Of a DNA stretch of 64,000 bases, positions 17,750-26,254 are shown one piece after another (positions within the stretch are counted from its first letter, which is position 1; every line of letters begins with the position of its first letter). The DNA comes from Methylosinus trichosporium OB3b (GTDB taxonomy: Bacteria > Pseudomonadota > Alphaproteobacteria > Rhizobiales > Beijerinckiaceae). The position numbers and the translations under genes were made by a program. The stretch spans positions 496,001-560,000 of the forward strand of contig NZ_CP023737.1 in NCBI RefSeq assembly GCF_002752655.1, written 5' to 3'. The notes beneath the pieces are model-generated. The model was not told the origin of the DNA and did no database searches. It saw nothing but the letters and a program-made list of their open reading frames with translations.

Positions 17750-19630
17750 TTACTCCCCTGCCGCCGGCCGCTCGGCGACGTCGCCGCGACGCTCGGAATA
17801 GGCTTCGGCCATCTTCGTCACGAACTCGTCGACGAAGACGTGAATCTCGCTGGTCAGATCCTTGATGCGGGAGATGAGATAATTGTAGCCGAACAGCGCG
17901 GGAATCGCGACGGCGAGGCCGGCGACCGTCGCCACCAGCGCCGCGGCGATGCCCGGCGCGATGGCGTTCACATTGACGTCGCCGCTCGCCGCGATGGCGG
18001 CGAAGGTGATCATGACGCCGACCACCGTGCCGAGCAGGCCGAGGAACGGCCCGCCGGAAATGGCGATGGTCAGCACCACCATCATGCGGTTGAGCTGCTG
18101 CGTCTCCTTGACGACGCCGCTGTCGAGCGCGGCACGAATGGCCGCGATCGACGCGCCCGACAGCGCGGTCGGTCGGCCGCCAGCGGCGGCGAAGCGATGT
18201 GATATCTCCGAGGCGCCGATGTGATAGATGCGATAGAGCGCCGAGACGCGCATCATTTCCGCCTCGCTCTCGCCGACGCGACCGCCGATCGAAGCGATAT
18301 CCTCCGCATCGCCGTGATCGAGCGACGTCAGATCGGTCGCCATATCGCGAAAGCTCTTGATGAACTGCTCATTGGCCTTGGACTGGCGATTCACATAGGA
18401 GGTGCGGTCGATCATCACCATCCAGCTGACCGCCGCCATGATCATCAGCAGGCCGATCACGATCCAGCCGTCGAGCGTGACCGAGCGCAGGATGATCGCC
18501 AGATAGCCGGACGACCAGCCCGCCGCCTCTTCATCGACGCTGAAGGAGACGAGCTTGCTCGGGTCGGAGCCCTGGCTGATCGCCGCGAATTTGACGAAGC
18601 CGGCCGAGCGCGCGGCCTTGGCCATCTGCAGCTCATCGATGTCGCCGACGAAACCGGGCGTCGCGGCGTCGGTCTCGGGGCCGAGCGTAGCGGCGCTCTG
18701 CAGCGCCGGCAGAACCGCGTCGAGCTTCGCATAGAGGGCGCCATCGAGATAGAGCGTCACATGGCCGGCGTCAGCGACGACGGCGATATGGCGCCAGGAG
18801 TTGGCGACCACCGGCGCGCCCGCGGCGCTGCGGCTGACCGCGCCCGCATTGGCCACCTCGACGAAAGGCGCGCCATTGTCGAGGCCGACGATGAACGCGT
18901 CGGCGCCGTCGCGGCGGCTGTAGAGAATGGCGTTGGGCGTCTGCGCCGCCGGCTTCGCCCAGAGCGACAGGCTGAAGGCGGAAGCGGCGGGAACGGCCAT
19001 CGTCGGCGTGGACGGAAGCGCGACAGCCGCATGGCCGTCGAGCCTCACGCCGGAGCCGATGATGGCGCCGTCGGCGCTTTGCCCGGCGGCAGTCGCATTA
19101 TGCCCCCACACGGTCGAATCCATCGCCGGCGTCCCGCGCTCGGCGAAGTGATAGGTGAGCAGAGCGTCGGGATCGTAAGTGCCCTTGGCGTCCGGCGCCG
19201 CGACGGCTTTCTTATTGCCGTAATAGAGCCAGATGTCGGTCTTGCCGCCCGCCTGCACATTGGCGCCGACCCACACCAGCGCCTCGCCGAGCAACGAGTC
19301 GAATTTCTCGATGTGATATTTGAGCGGCGTCTTGTCGTCGCCGGCGACGAAGCGAATGTCGCTGCCGTCCTCCTTCGCCGATGAGAAGCGGAAATTGCCC
19401 ATATGCAAACGCACCAGCACCGGCGCGGCGCCGATCGGATCGGTGATATTGGCGCCGGTGGCGCTGGCGTCGATGGTGATCTTCTTGCGCATCTCCCATT
19501 CGTCGTTCCACCAGGCCATGGCGGAGGACGAGCACAAGGCCAGCATCGCCAGCGGCAGAAGCATCCGCGTCGCGAGGCGCGCGAGATGGGAGCGGAGCGC
19601 TACGAGGCGCGGTTCGGTTCGCATCATCAT
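17750..19630 (-). CDS. exbB: DUF2341-LamG-MotA/TolQ/ExbB fusion proton channel
   Basis: 626 residues, far longer than a usual ExbB of about 240. A signal peptide (about 1-39) precedes a DUF2341 domain (about 40-130, starting WWNDEWEMRKKI and including LYYGNKKA). A concanavalin/LamG-like domain (about 150-345) follows. Then come a transmembrane helix (about 375-398) and the MotA/TolQ/ExbB module (about 480-600), with two helices and the GLLGTVVGVM motif. So a sugar- or ligand-binding-like periplasmic head is joined to a proton channel. The start codon overlaps the tpsB stop by one base, and three consecutive ATG codons leave the exact start open by two residues. Confidence 0.88.
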   Translation of the reverse strand: MMMRTEPRLVALRSHLARLATRMLLPLAMLALCSSSAMAWWNDEWEMRKKITIDASATGANITDPIGAAPVLVRLHMGNFRFSSAKEDGSDIRFVAGDDKTPLKYHIEKFDSLLGEALVWVGANVQAGGKTDIWLYYGNKKAVAAPDAKGTYDPDALLTYHFAERGTPAMDSTVWGHNATAAGQSADGAIIGSGVRLDGHAAVALPSTPTMAVPAASAFSLSLWAKPAAQTPNAILYSRRDGADAFIVGLDNGAPFVEVANAGAVSRSAAGAPVVANSWRHIAVVADAGHVTLYLDGALYAKLDAVLPALQSAATLGPETDAATPGFVGDIDELQMAKAARSAGFVKFAAISQGSDPSKLVSFSVDEEAAGWSSGYLAIILRSVTLDGWIVIGLLMIMAAVSWMVMIDRTSYVNRQSKANEQFIKSFRDMATDLTSLDHGDAEDIASIGGRVGESEAEMMRVSALYRIYHIGASEISHRFAAAGGRPTALSGASIAAIRAALDSGVVKETQQLNRMMVVLTIAISGGPFLGLLGTVVGVMITFAAIAASGDVNVNAIAPGIAAALVATVAGLAVAIPALFGYNYLISRIKDLTSEIHVFVDEFVTKMAEAYSERRGDVAERPAAGE

Positions 19631-21423
19631 CAGAATTCACCCCAGACTCGGAAATTGAGGCGCGGCTCTCTCGCCTGCGTGTAGGTTTGGCGGACCATCG
19701 GCGTCGAATAGACGAACATGCCGCTCACATGATCGAGCAGCTTGACCCGCGCTCCGAAGCCGTAGCTCCACGGATTGAAATGCGCCTGCTGCTCCGCGAG
19801 CGGAGACAGAATTTCGGCGACGCCCTTGTCGACGAAACCGAACAAGCGCCAATCGTTGAAAACCGTGATCGGCGGCTCGCCCTCGGGCGCTCCGCGTTTG
19901 ACCGTGTCCTGCAGCATCTCGCCGACGTCGGGACTGCGCAGCTCGAAGCTGCCGACCGCGCCATTGTCGCCCAGAACCTCGGATTCGAGATAGCCTCTGA
20001 CGCTGTCGAGACCCCCGACGCTGATCTGCTCGCTCGACACCAGCGGACCGTCGGCGATCTGGCCGACGAAGCGCGCATAGGCCTGAAAGCCCTCCGGAAG
20101 CTCCTGCAGATGCGAGACGTCGAGATTGAAATGGGCGAAGCGTCCGCTCGCCCGGAAGCGCTTGTTGTCGAAAGCCGTCCGATCACTGCTCGGCGCCCGC
20201 ATGTTCAAGGTGACCGAGGCGCTGAGCTGAGTGGTGAAGCTTTCTGTCTGATAGGCGCCGCCATAGGTGACGACGAGCGGATAATAAGTGATCGGCGACG
20301 AGGTGACGTCGGTTCCGAGCCGCACGACCTGACCATAATGCTTATAGTCGAGTCCCGCGGATACCGAGTGGTACAAATTCTCGACCGATGGCAGCGACAT
20401 GATGGCGCGTGCGCCGATCGTCTGGCCGGGACCGACAACATTCACGCCGCCGACGGTCGCCACATCGCTCCGCGAAGAGAGGCCGTAGGCGAGCACGGAC
20501 AGCCATTCGACATCCGGAATGCGCGCGAGATAGGAGCCGGAGAAGACTTCCGCATCCTTGGACCGCTCGGGCGCGACTTGATAGGTGAAGCTCAGCGAAT
20601 GGCCGAGCTGCCACAGATTGTCATAACGAACGGTGCCGACCGTGCGCAGCGCCGATGTGTTGGGCGAGCGCCGGTTGTTGAGCTCGATATTCGCATGGAC
20701 CGGCAGCTTATCCTCGACGGTGAGGTCGACGTCCACTGTGCCCGGCGTGACGCCGGCGCGCAGCGAGGGCGTCACGCGGCGGTCGGGCCATTGATTGAGC
20801 GCGACGATGTCCTTCGTCACTTTGCCGAAATCGGGGACGGTCCCCTCCTTCAGCGAGGAGGCTCGCGCTTTGATCTGGTCTACGTCGAAATAGCGCGCGT
20901 TCTTGACGCGAAGCCGGCCGACCTTCAGCTCCGCGACCTTGAGGATGACGACGCCGCCCTTCACGCTCTGCTGAGGCACGGAGACGCCGACGGTCTGAAA
21001 GCCTCTGTCGTGATAGGCCTTCTCCAGCGCGGCGCGGGCCTTCTCGACATCATCCGAGGTTCGGCCGGGACCGAGGAACGGATAGATCGCCTCCTCGACA
21101 TCGACCTGCGTCAGCCGATCGGCGCCCTCGACGGCGAAATCGTCGATGTCGAAGCGCGCCGGCGGAGCTGGCTTGCTCGCCGCCTCCTTGGCGGCGGCGG
21201 CGGCGTTGCCCGCGGCGGGGGAAGATTTGCCCGCATCATCGGACGCGGCGGCGCGCCTCTGCGCTTCGCCCTCCCCCGTTTTCGCGGCGCTCGTCGACCA
21301 CGCCGGCGACGCCGCCGCCGTCAAAGCCCCGAAAGCCACGAAAACGGCGATGGCGGAACGATCGAAATCGCCCCGGAGCCGCAAGCATCTGCGGGCTCCC
21401 GCCTCACCCTTGGACAGAACCAT
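19630..21423 (-). CDS. TpsB-type outer-membrane transporter (ShlB/FhaC/HecB family)
   Basis: 597 residues from the ATG at 21421-21423, chosen because GAGAGG lies 5 nt upstream. The frame is open further upstream but would swallow the neighbouring gene antisense. A signal segment (about 20-45) and an Ala/Lys-rich linker precede the first POTRA domain (about 90-165). A second POTRA (about 168-235) follows, with conserved V-I-LKVAE and FD-DQI motifs, and then a barrel of roughly 16 strands ending in FRVWGEF with a C-terminal Phe. By family knowledge it recognises the TPS domain of TpsA in the periplasm and threads it across the outer membrane. The cognate exoprotein is at the far end of the same operon. 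Confidence 0.92.
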   Translation of the reverse strand: MVLSKGEAGARRCLRLRGDFDRSAIAVFVAFGALTAAASPAWSTSAAKTGEGEAQRRAAASDDAGKSSPAAGNAAAAAKEAASKPAPPARFDIDDFAVEGADRLTQVDVEEAIYPFLGPGRTSDDVEKARAALEKAYHDRGFQTVGVSVPQQSVKGGVVILKVAELKVGRLRVKNARYFDVDQIKARASSLKEGTVPDFGKVTKDIVALNQWPDRRVTPSLRAGVTPGTVDVDLTVEDKLPVHANIELNNRRSPNTSALRTVGTVRYDNLWQLGHSLSFTYQVAPERSKDAEVFSGSYLARIPDVEWLSVLAYGLSSRSDVATVGGVNVVGPGQTIGARAIMSLPSVENLYHSVSAGLDYKHYGQVVRLGTDVTSSPITYYPLVVTYGGAYQTESFTTQLSASVTLNMRAPSSDRTAFDNKRFRASGRFAHFNLDVSHLQELPEGFQAYARFVGQIADGPLVSSEQISVGGLDSVRGYLESEVLGDNGAVGSFELRSPDVGEMLQDTVKRGAPEGEPPITVFNDWRLFGFVDKGVAEILSPLAEQQAHFNPWSYGFGARVKLLDHVSGMFVYSTPMVRQTYTQAREPRLNFRVWGEF

Positions 21424-21611
21424 CCTGCCTCTCACGCCACAGCGAAACGTCGCTTCGGGGCCTCCCGGAGCGACGAAAAACAAACGTCCTCTCTCTGAAG
21501 ACGACGGAGCCCGAGCCGACCCGAAAAAAAAATCGTCGGGAATCCGAAAAAACTTTCGGGTCCGAGACAGGGGCGTCGAAGGTGGGAAAGGGAGCGACAA
21601 CGACCCGGGGG

Positions 21612-21971
21612 TCAGCGCCTCGGACGATGACCAAAGGAGATCAGCGCGCCGCGCCAGCTCCTCCGAGGCGCGGCCGCCGCACGCGCCTTGTCGGCGTGCG
21701 CCTCCTCGGCGAGCTCCCGCGCCGCGGCGCGAATGCGTCGCCACAGGCGCGCCGCATCGCGGAACGCCTCTTCATGAAGCGGGCTCGCTTCGCGCCAGCG
21801 CTGCAGCGCCTCGAGATCGGCGTCGGTCGCCTCGCCCGACTTCAGTCGCACGATCCAGCTCAGCGCTTCGTCGAGGAGATGGCGAGGCTCACCGGAGAGC
21901 GCCGGCTCTCCGCGAGGCTCCAAGATCGGGCGAGCATCTGAAAAATCGCGATTTTCCCGCCCGATGTCCAT
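21612..21971 (-). CDS. FecR-type anti-sigma stub (DUF4880 domain only)
   Basis: 119 residues. The N-terminal 60-90 residues match the cytoplasmic anti-sigma portion of FecR (DUF4880), with a DEALSWIVRLKSGEATDADL-like helix and a W-R-ASPLHEEAFRDA segment. It stops after a basic tail and has no membrane helix and no periplasmic FecR domain; full FecR proteins have about 300-330 residues. No continuation is visible in another frame before tpsB at 21423. It follows the ECF sigma gene, as FecR normally does. It may be a soluble minimal anti-sigma factor that cannot receive a periplasmic signal, or the surviving 5' part of a decayed gene. Confidence 0.72.
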   Translation of the reverse strand: MDIGRENRDFSDARPILEPRGEPALSGEPRHLLDEALSWIVRLKSGEATDADLEALQRWREASPLHEEAFRDAARLWRRIRAAARELAEEAHADKARAAAAPRRSWRGALISFGHRPRR

Positions 21972-22150
21972 TCGCGTCCCGGATGCGCCGTCGTGACGAT
22001 CGTCTTCCCGCTCCGCCGGCGCACGGCGAAACGCCCGAAAAAAAGCCGGCGGCGAAGCCGAAGACGTCGCGGCCGATCCTTCACATGGTTAGACGATCGG
22101 CGGCTTTCTATCCCGAAAGACGATTTTGGAGAATTTCCATTCGTGGAGCG

Positions 22151-22693
22151 TCAGGCCCGCGGCCGCGGCCCGCCGAGACGCGCCACCGGCTTGCGGCTGA
22201 GACTGTCGGCGCAATGCGTCAAGGCGTGCTTCAGATCGGTCTCGACGGTGCGCGTCGTCACCTGCAGGCTGGTCGCCACCTCCTGCGCCGTCCGGCCCTC
22301 GATGGCGATCCGCTGCAGCACCTCTCGGCGCCGGGGCGGCAGCTGCGCCATCGCGCGCTTGAACGCCTCGATCTCGGAGCGCGCCTCGGCGACCCGCGAC
22401 GGGTCCGGCGATTCGTCGCAAAGGTCGAGCAGCACGTCCACGGACGCCGCGCTCAGGCGGCGCAGCCCGGCCTTCTTGTGGTCCTTGGCGATGTTGATCG
22501 CCGTGCAGAAGATATAGTCCTTGGGGCTGCGCACCGGGGTCGCATCATTGACCCGGTCGAGACGCAGAAACGCCTCGTGCAGCGCCTCATGCGCGAAATC
22601 CGACGAGCCCAGTCGCCTCGTCAGCTGCTTGACCAGCTCGTCATAGCTCTGCACGAGCTGGCTGCACAAACGCGCGCGGTTGGTTTCGATCAC
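22151..22693 (-). CDS. ECF RNA polymerase sigma factor, FecI-like
   Basis: 180 residues from a GTG start at 22691-22693. Region 2 (about 15-80) contains the HEAFLRLD and DYIFCTAINIAKD motifs used for -10 recognition and core binding. Region 4 (about 120-170) has LPPRRREVLQRI and a helix-turn-helix of the QEVATSLQVTTRTVE type. The following gene is a FecR-type anti-sigma stub and then the secretion operon, so this factor probably directs transcription of tpsB through tpsA. No TonB receptor with an STN signalling domain is encoded next to it, so how it is switched on is unclear. Confidence 0.88.
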   Translation of the reverse strand: MIETNRARLCSQLVQSYDELVKQLTRRLGSSDFAHEALHEAFLRLDRVNDATPVRSPKDYIFCTAINIAKDHKKAGLRRLSAASVDVLLDLCDESPDPSRVAEARSEIEAFKRAMAQLPPRRREVLQRIAIEGRTAQEVATSLQVTTRTVETDLKHALTHCADSLSRKPVARLGGPRPRA

Positions 22694-23103
22694 GTCACAC
22701 CCGCCCCGAGCCGCCGGTCCTCCAGACGCCGGAGGCTCGGGCTAACTACCGAGGCTGCGCTACAGATTTGTGACGCTCACGCCGACGCCGCCTTTAGCTC
22801 GCCGCCGTCGGCCATCATCCCGCCCTCGCCGGGCCATAATCGCCGCGCCCGACGGCGGCGTCGCCATAGAGCTAACAAGTTGCTCATACGCTTGTTTTGT
22901 CGGGAGGAGGCGACGGCGCGGCGCGTGACCGCGCCCAAGGAGTCATCGCGCTGTCATATATTCCACGTGATATCCCGCGGTCGCGGCAGCGGCGCCTCGC
23001 GGCCATTTTCGCCCCGCGGCCAGGACGAGCGCGCGGCCTCCTGGCGTTCCCGCGATGCGCGGATGCGAGCCGCCGCGGCGGCGGACGAACAGGAAAGAGG
23101 AGC
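22694..23103. other. 410-bp divergent intergenic region with a small dyad
   Basis: This region lies between the sigma factor gene (minus) and the SRPBCC fusion gene (plus) and must hold both promoters. One dyad, AACAAG (22874-22879) with CTTGTT (22891-22896), is visible at an 11-nt spacing. It could be an operator for the plus-strand gene, but the arms are short. I see no convincing gene or RNA here. Confidence 0.35.
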
Positions 23104-24489
23104 ATGGGCGAGAAACCCGAGATCACAGTGGGGACCGACAGCCCCGCCATTTCTCTGCAGCGGACATTCGACGCGCCGCCGTCGCGCGTATTCGAGGCGT
23201 TCACACGCGCCGAGGGCGTCGAGCGCTGGTTCCGGCCGAGCGGCCTCCGCCTCCTCGAATGCGAGATCGATTTGCGCGTCGGCGGCAGCTGGCGCGTCGC
23301 GCTGCGCGGGCCGCAGGGCGAGACGCATCGCCTCGGCGGCGAATATCGCGAGATCGACCCGCCGCGCCGGCTCGTGCAGACGCTGCGCTCCGACGACGCG
23401 CCGCAGATCGAAGCGGTGGAGACCCTCGTCTTCACCGAAGTCGACGGCAAGACGCGGCTGACCAGCGCCGTGGACCATATGTCCATGGAGGGCCGCGACC
23501 GCCACATCGCCTCCGGTCTGGAGAAGCGCGCGGCGCAATTGCTCGATCGGCTCGATGAGCATCTCCAATTCGGCTCCGCGGCGGCGGAAACCGAATCGGA
23601 TCCGCCTTTCGCCGCGCCGGCCGACCGCAAGCCCGCGCGAATCGGCCCAATCGCGGCGGCGCTCGCCGCTCTCGTGGCGCTCGTCGGCGCCGGCGCCTAT
23701 TGGACCTCGCATCGGGAGCCGAGCGGTGGCGCCGCAGCGCCCGCGTCCGCGGCGCGGAAGGTGAGCGCTTCGGGCTCGCTCGTCGCCGTCGGCGCGGTTC
23801 CCTTGCGCGCCGGACTCGCCGGCGCGATCGAGCTGGTCGATTGCGAGGTTGGCGGCGAGGTCGCGGTCGGCACAGTGTGCGCGACTATCGACGAGCGCGA
23901 CCATGAGGCCGCACGCGACCGCGCCGAAACAGCGCTCGCCGCCGCGCAGGAGCGGCTCCAGAGCGAAAGATCGCGCGTCGAGCTGGCGACGGATGCGGTG
24001 GAACGCGAGAAGCGCGCGGGCAAGCGCCGGGCCGGCGCGCGCGCTGCGGACAAGGCGCAGGCGGCGCTCGCCGACGCGCAACGGCGAGAGGCGCAGGCCG
24101 AGACAGCGTTCAACGAAGCGCAGGCGGCGTTCGCATCGGCGATCGAGACGGTGACGAAGTCGCGTATCCTGTCGTCGATCGACGGCGCGGTGGTCTCGCG
24201 CAACGCCGAGGTCGGCGCGAAGGTCGCCGAGGCCGACGAACTGTTCGTCGTCGCCCCCGCGCCCCTGGCGCTGCAGATCGAGGCCCATGCGGCGGATGCG
24301 AGCGCGGTCCATGTCGGCGACAAGGCGAGCTTCACAGTGGACGCGCTCGGCGACCGCGCCTTCACCGGAACCGTCGCCAAGCTCGGCGAGGCCGATCTCG
24401 TCGTCATCGACGCCGCCGATCCGGACCATGCGCTGAAACCCGGCATGACCGCCAATGTCGAGATCGAGACCGGCGCGCGGCCTCAATAG
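23104..24489 (+). CDS. SRPBCC (AHSA1-like) domain fused to a HlyD-type membrane-fusion protein
   Basis: 461 residues from ATG 23104, with GAGGAG just upstream. Residues 10-155 form a SRPBCC/AHSA1-like domain: FDAPPSRVFEAFT, a W-RP segment and a VGGSWR strand, then SAVDHM and a long C-terminal helix. One transmembrane helix follows (about 180-200). The rest is a HlyD/MacA-like adaptor: a lipoyl-like half (about 215-255), an Ala/Glu/Arg-rich coiled coil (about 255-355), the second lipoyl half (SRILSSIDGAVVSRNAEVGAKV) and a beta domain ending near GMTANVEI. The predicted topology puts the SRPBCC domain in the cytoplasm and the adaptor in the periplasm. No pump gene is adjacent. The two parts are in one uninterrupted frame, so this is a true fusion in the sequence given. 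Its function is unknown. Confidence 0.85.
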   Translation: MGEKPEITVGTDSPAISLQRTFDAPPSRVFEAFTRAEGVERWFRPSGLRLLECEIDLRVGGSWRVALRGPQGETHRLGGEYREIDPPRRLVQTLRSDDAPQIEAVETLVFTEVDGKTRLTSAVDHMSMEGRDRHIASGLEKRAAQLLDRLDEHLQFGSAAAETESDPPFAAPADRKPARIGPIAAALAALVALVGAGAYWTSHREPSGGAAAPASAARKVSASGSLVAVGAVPLRAGLAGAIELVDCEVGGEVAVGTVCATIDERDHEAARDRAETALAAAQERLQSERSRVELATDAVEREKRAGKRRAGARAADKAQAALADAQRREAQAETAFNEAQAAFASAIETVTKSRILSSIDGAVVSRNAEVGAKVAEADELFVVAPAPLALQIEAHAADASAVHVGDKASFTVDALGDRAFTGTVAKLGEADLVVIDAADPDHALKPGMTANVEIETGARPQ

Positions 24490-26159
24490 CCGCGCGCGGC
24501 GCCCGCCGGCGAGCGCGGATCATTGACGCCGGCGATCACGCCGCCTTCGACGGCGATCGCCTCGCAGGCGCCGAAGGGCGCGTGATCCTCGATGCTGTGG
24601 CCCATCTCCTCGAGCCGTCGCCGCGTCTCCTGTGTGAGCGCGCCCGGCTCGGCGAGAACCACATCGGGCAGCCATTGGTGGTGAATGCGCGGCGCCGACA
24701 CCGCCCGCTCGAGGCTCATGTGATGATCGACGACGTTCAGCAATGTCTGCAGCGTCACCGAGATGATGCGCGGACCATTGGGGCTGCCGAGCACGAGCGC
24801 GACCTTGCCGCCCTTCGTCACAATGGTCGGCGACATGGAGGAGAGCGGCCGCTTGCCCGGCGCGATCGCATTGGCGCCGCCCTGCACCAGACCGAAGCCG
24901 TTGGATGCGCCCGGCCGCGCGGAAAAATCATCCATCTCGTCATTGAGCAGCACGCCCGTCTCCGGCGCCATGACCTGCGCGCCGAACACGCCGTTGAGCG
25001 TGTAGGTCACGGCGACGGCGGAGCCCTCCTCGTCGAGGATGGAGTAATGCGTGGTCTCCATCCGCTCGCGCAGCTCAGCGCCGCGCCCGAGATCCGCGGA
25101 GCGCGTCGCATGCTCGGGCGATATTTTCGCTCGTATGTCGGCGGCATAGGGTTTGGAGGTCAGCCGCTCGACCGGATTGCGCATGAAATCCGGATCGCCG
25201 AGCAGAAGATTGCGGTCCTTGAATGCATGGCGCTCCGCCTCGATCATGAGATGCAGCGACTGCGGCGTGTGAAAGCCGAGGCCGGCGAGGTCATAGCCCT
25301 CGAGAATATTGGCGATCTCGCAGAGCGCGACGCCGCCCGAGCTCGGCGGCGCCGAGGAGAGGATCGCATAGCCGCGATAGGCGCAGCGCACGGGCGCGCG
25401 CTCCTCGACGCGATAGCGCATGAAATCGAGGGCGGAAATGACGCCGTTCGCGGCCGCGGCGGCGCGTTCGATCGCCTGCGGAACGCGCCCTTCGTAAAAG
25501 GCGCGCGGCCCTCGCGCCGCGATTTCGCGCAGCAGACGCGCGAGATCGCTCTGCACGAGTCGATCGCCCGCCTGCAGAGGCGAGCCGTCGGCGCGAAAGA
25601 AAATCCTCGCGGCGGCGGGATCGTCCTTCAGCCGCCGCGCCGCCCGTAATGGTGGCAGATCGCTCTCCTCGAGCGTGAAGCCCTGCTCGGCGAGCATGAT
25701 CGCCGGCGCGATCAGGCTCTCGCGCGGCAGGCGCCCGTATTTTTCGCGCGCGCTCTCGAGGCCGAGCACGGTTCCCGGAACGCCGACGGCGCGAAAGCCG
25801 ATGCGGCTCGCGTCCGGAATGACGCCGCCCGAGGCGTCGAGATACATGTCGGCGGACGCCGCCGCCGGCGCGCTCTCACGGAAATCGAGAAAGCGCTCCT
25901 CACCATCGGCGCGATGCAGCAGCAGAAATCCGCCGCCGCCGAGATTGCCGCAGCAAGGATGCACGACCGCGAGCGCATAGCCGACGGCCACCGCGGCGTC
26001 GATGGCGTTGCCGCCCGCTTTCAGCACCGAGAGCCCGATCTCGCTCGCGAGCCTGTGCTCGGTGACGACCATGCCGCGCCGCCCGGTCGCCACGGGCTCT
26101 GCCGCGGCGGCGAAGGCGAGGAAGATAACAACGGCGACGGCGAATAGGCGTTTCATCAT
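24483..26159 (-). CDS. ggt: Gamma-glutamyltransferase (glutathione hydrolase)
   Basis: 558 residues from the ATG at 26157-26159; the next codon is also ATG, and 12 more residues are open upstream. A signal peptide (about 1-20) directs it to the periplasm. The conserved core includes GGNAIDAAVAVG, the PCCGNLGGGGF substrate-site segment and ETTHYS, in which Thr369 is the autoprocessing nucleophile. GSPNGPRII near the end is the usual glycine-rich loop. It cleaves the gamma-glutamyl bond of glutathione and transfers or hydrolyses the glutamyl group. Its 3' end overlaps the convergent plus-strand gene by 7 bp. It lies downstream of a phytochelatin-synthase-like gene that also acts on glutathione. 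Confidence 0.93.
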   Translation of the reverse strand: MMKRLFAVAVVIFLAFAAAAEPVATGRRGMVVTEHRLASEIGLSVLKAGGNAIDAAVAVGYALAVVHPCCGNLGGGGFLLLHRADGEERFLDFRESAPAAASADMYLDASGGVIPDASRIGFRAVGVPGTVLGLESAREKYGRLPRESLIAPAIMLAEQGFTLEESDLPPLRAARRLKDDPAAARIFFRADGSPLQAGDRLVQSDLARLLREIAARGPRAFYEGRVPQAIERAAAAANGVISALDFMRYRVEERAPVRCAYRGYAILSSAPPSSGGVALCEIANILEGYDLAGLGFHTPQSLHLMIEAERHAFKDRNLLLGDPDFMRNPVERLTSKPYAADIRAKISPEHATRSADLGRGAELRERMETTHYSILDEEGSAVAVTYTLNGVFGAQVMAPETGVLLNDEMDDFSARPGASNGFGLVQGGANAIAPGKRPLSSMSPTIVTKGGKVALVLGSPNGPRIISVTLQTLLNVVDHHMSLERAVSAPRIHHQWLPDVVLAEPGALTQETRRRLEEMGHSIEDHAPFGACEAIAVEGGVIAGVNDPRSPAGAARGY

Positions 26160-26254
26160 TCGGTCCCGTGTGAGCGACGACGTCCGGGTCGTCATTGCGA
26201 GCGTAGCGAAGCAATCCTTCAGCCGCGCGGCGACTCCATTGTTGGTTCGCGCCC

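Noticed and set aside
22897..23103. 69-residue N-terminal extension of the SRPBCC-HlyD protein
   Set aside because: The extension is Arg-rich with no domain, whereas ATG 23104 has a strong ribosome-binding site and begins right before the SRPBCC domain.
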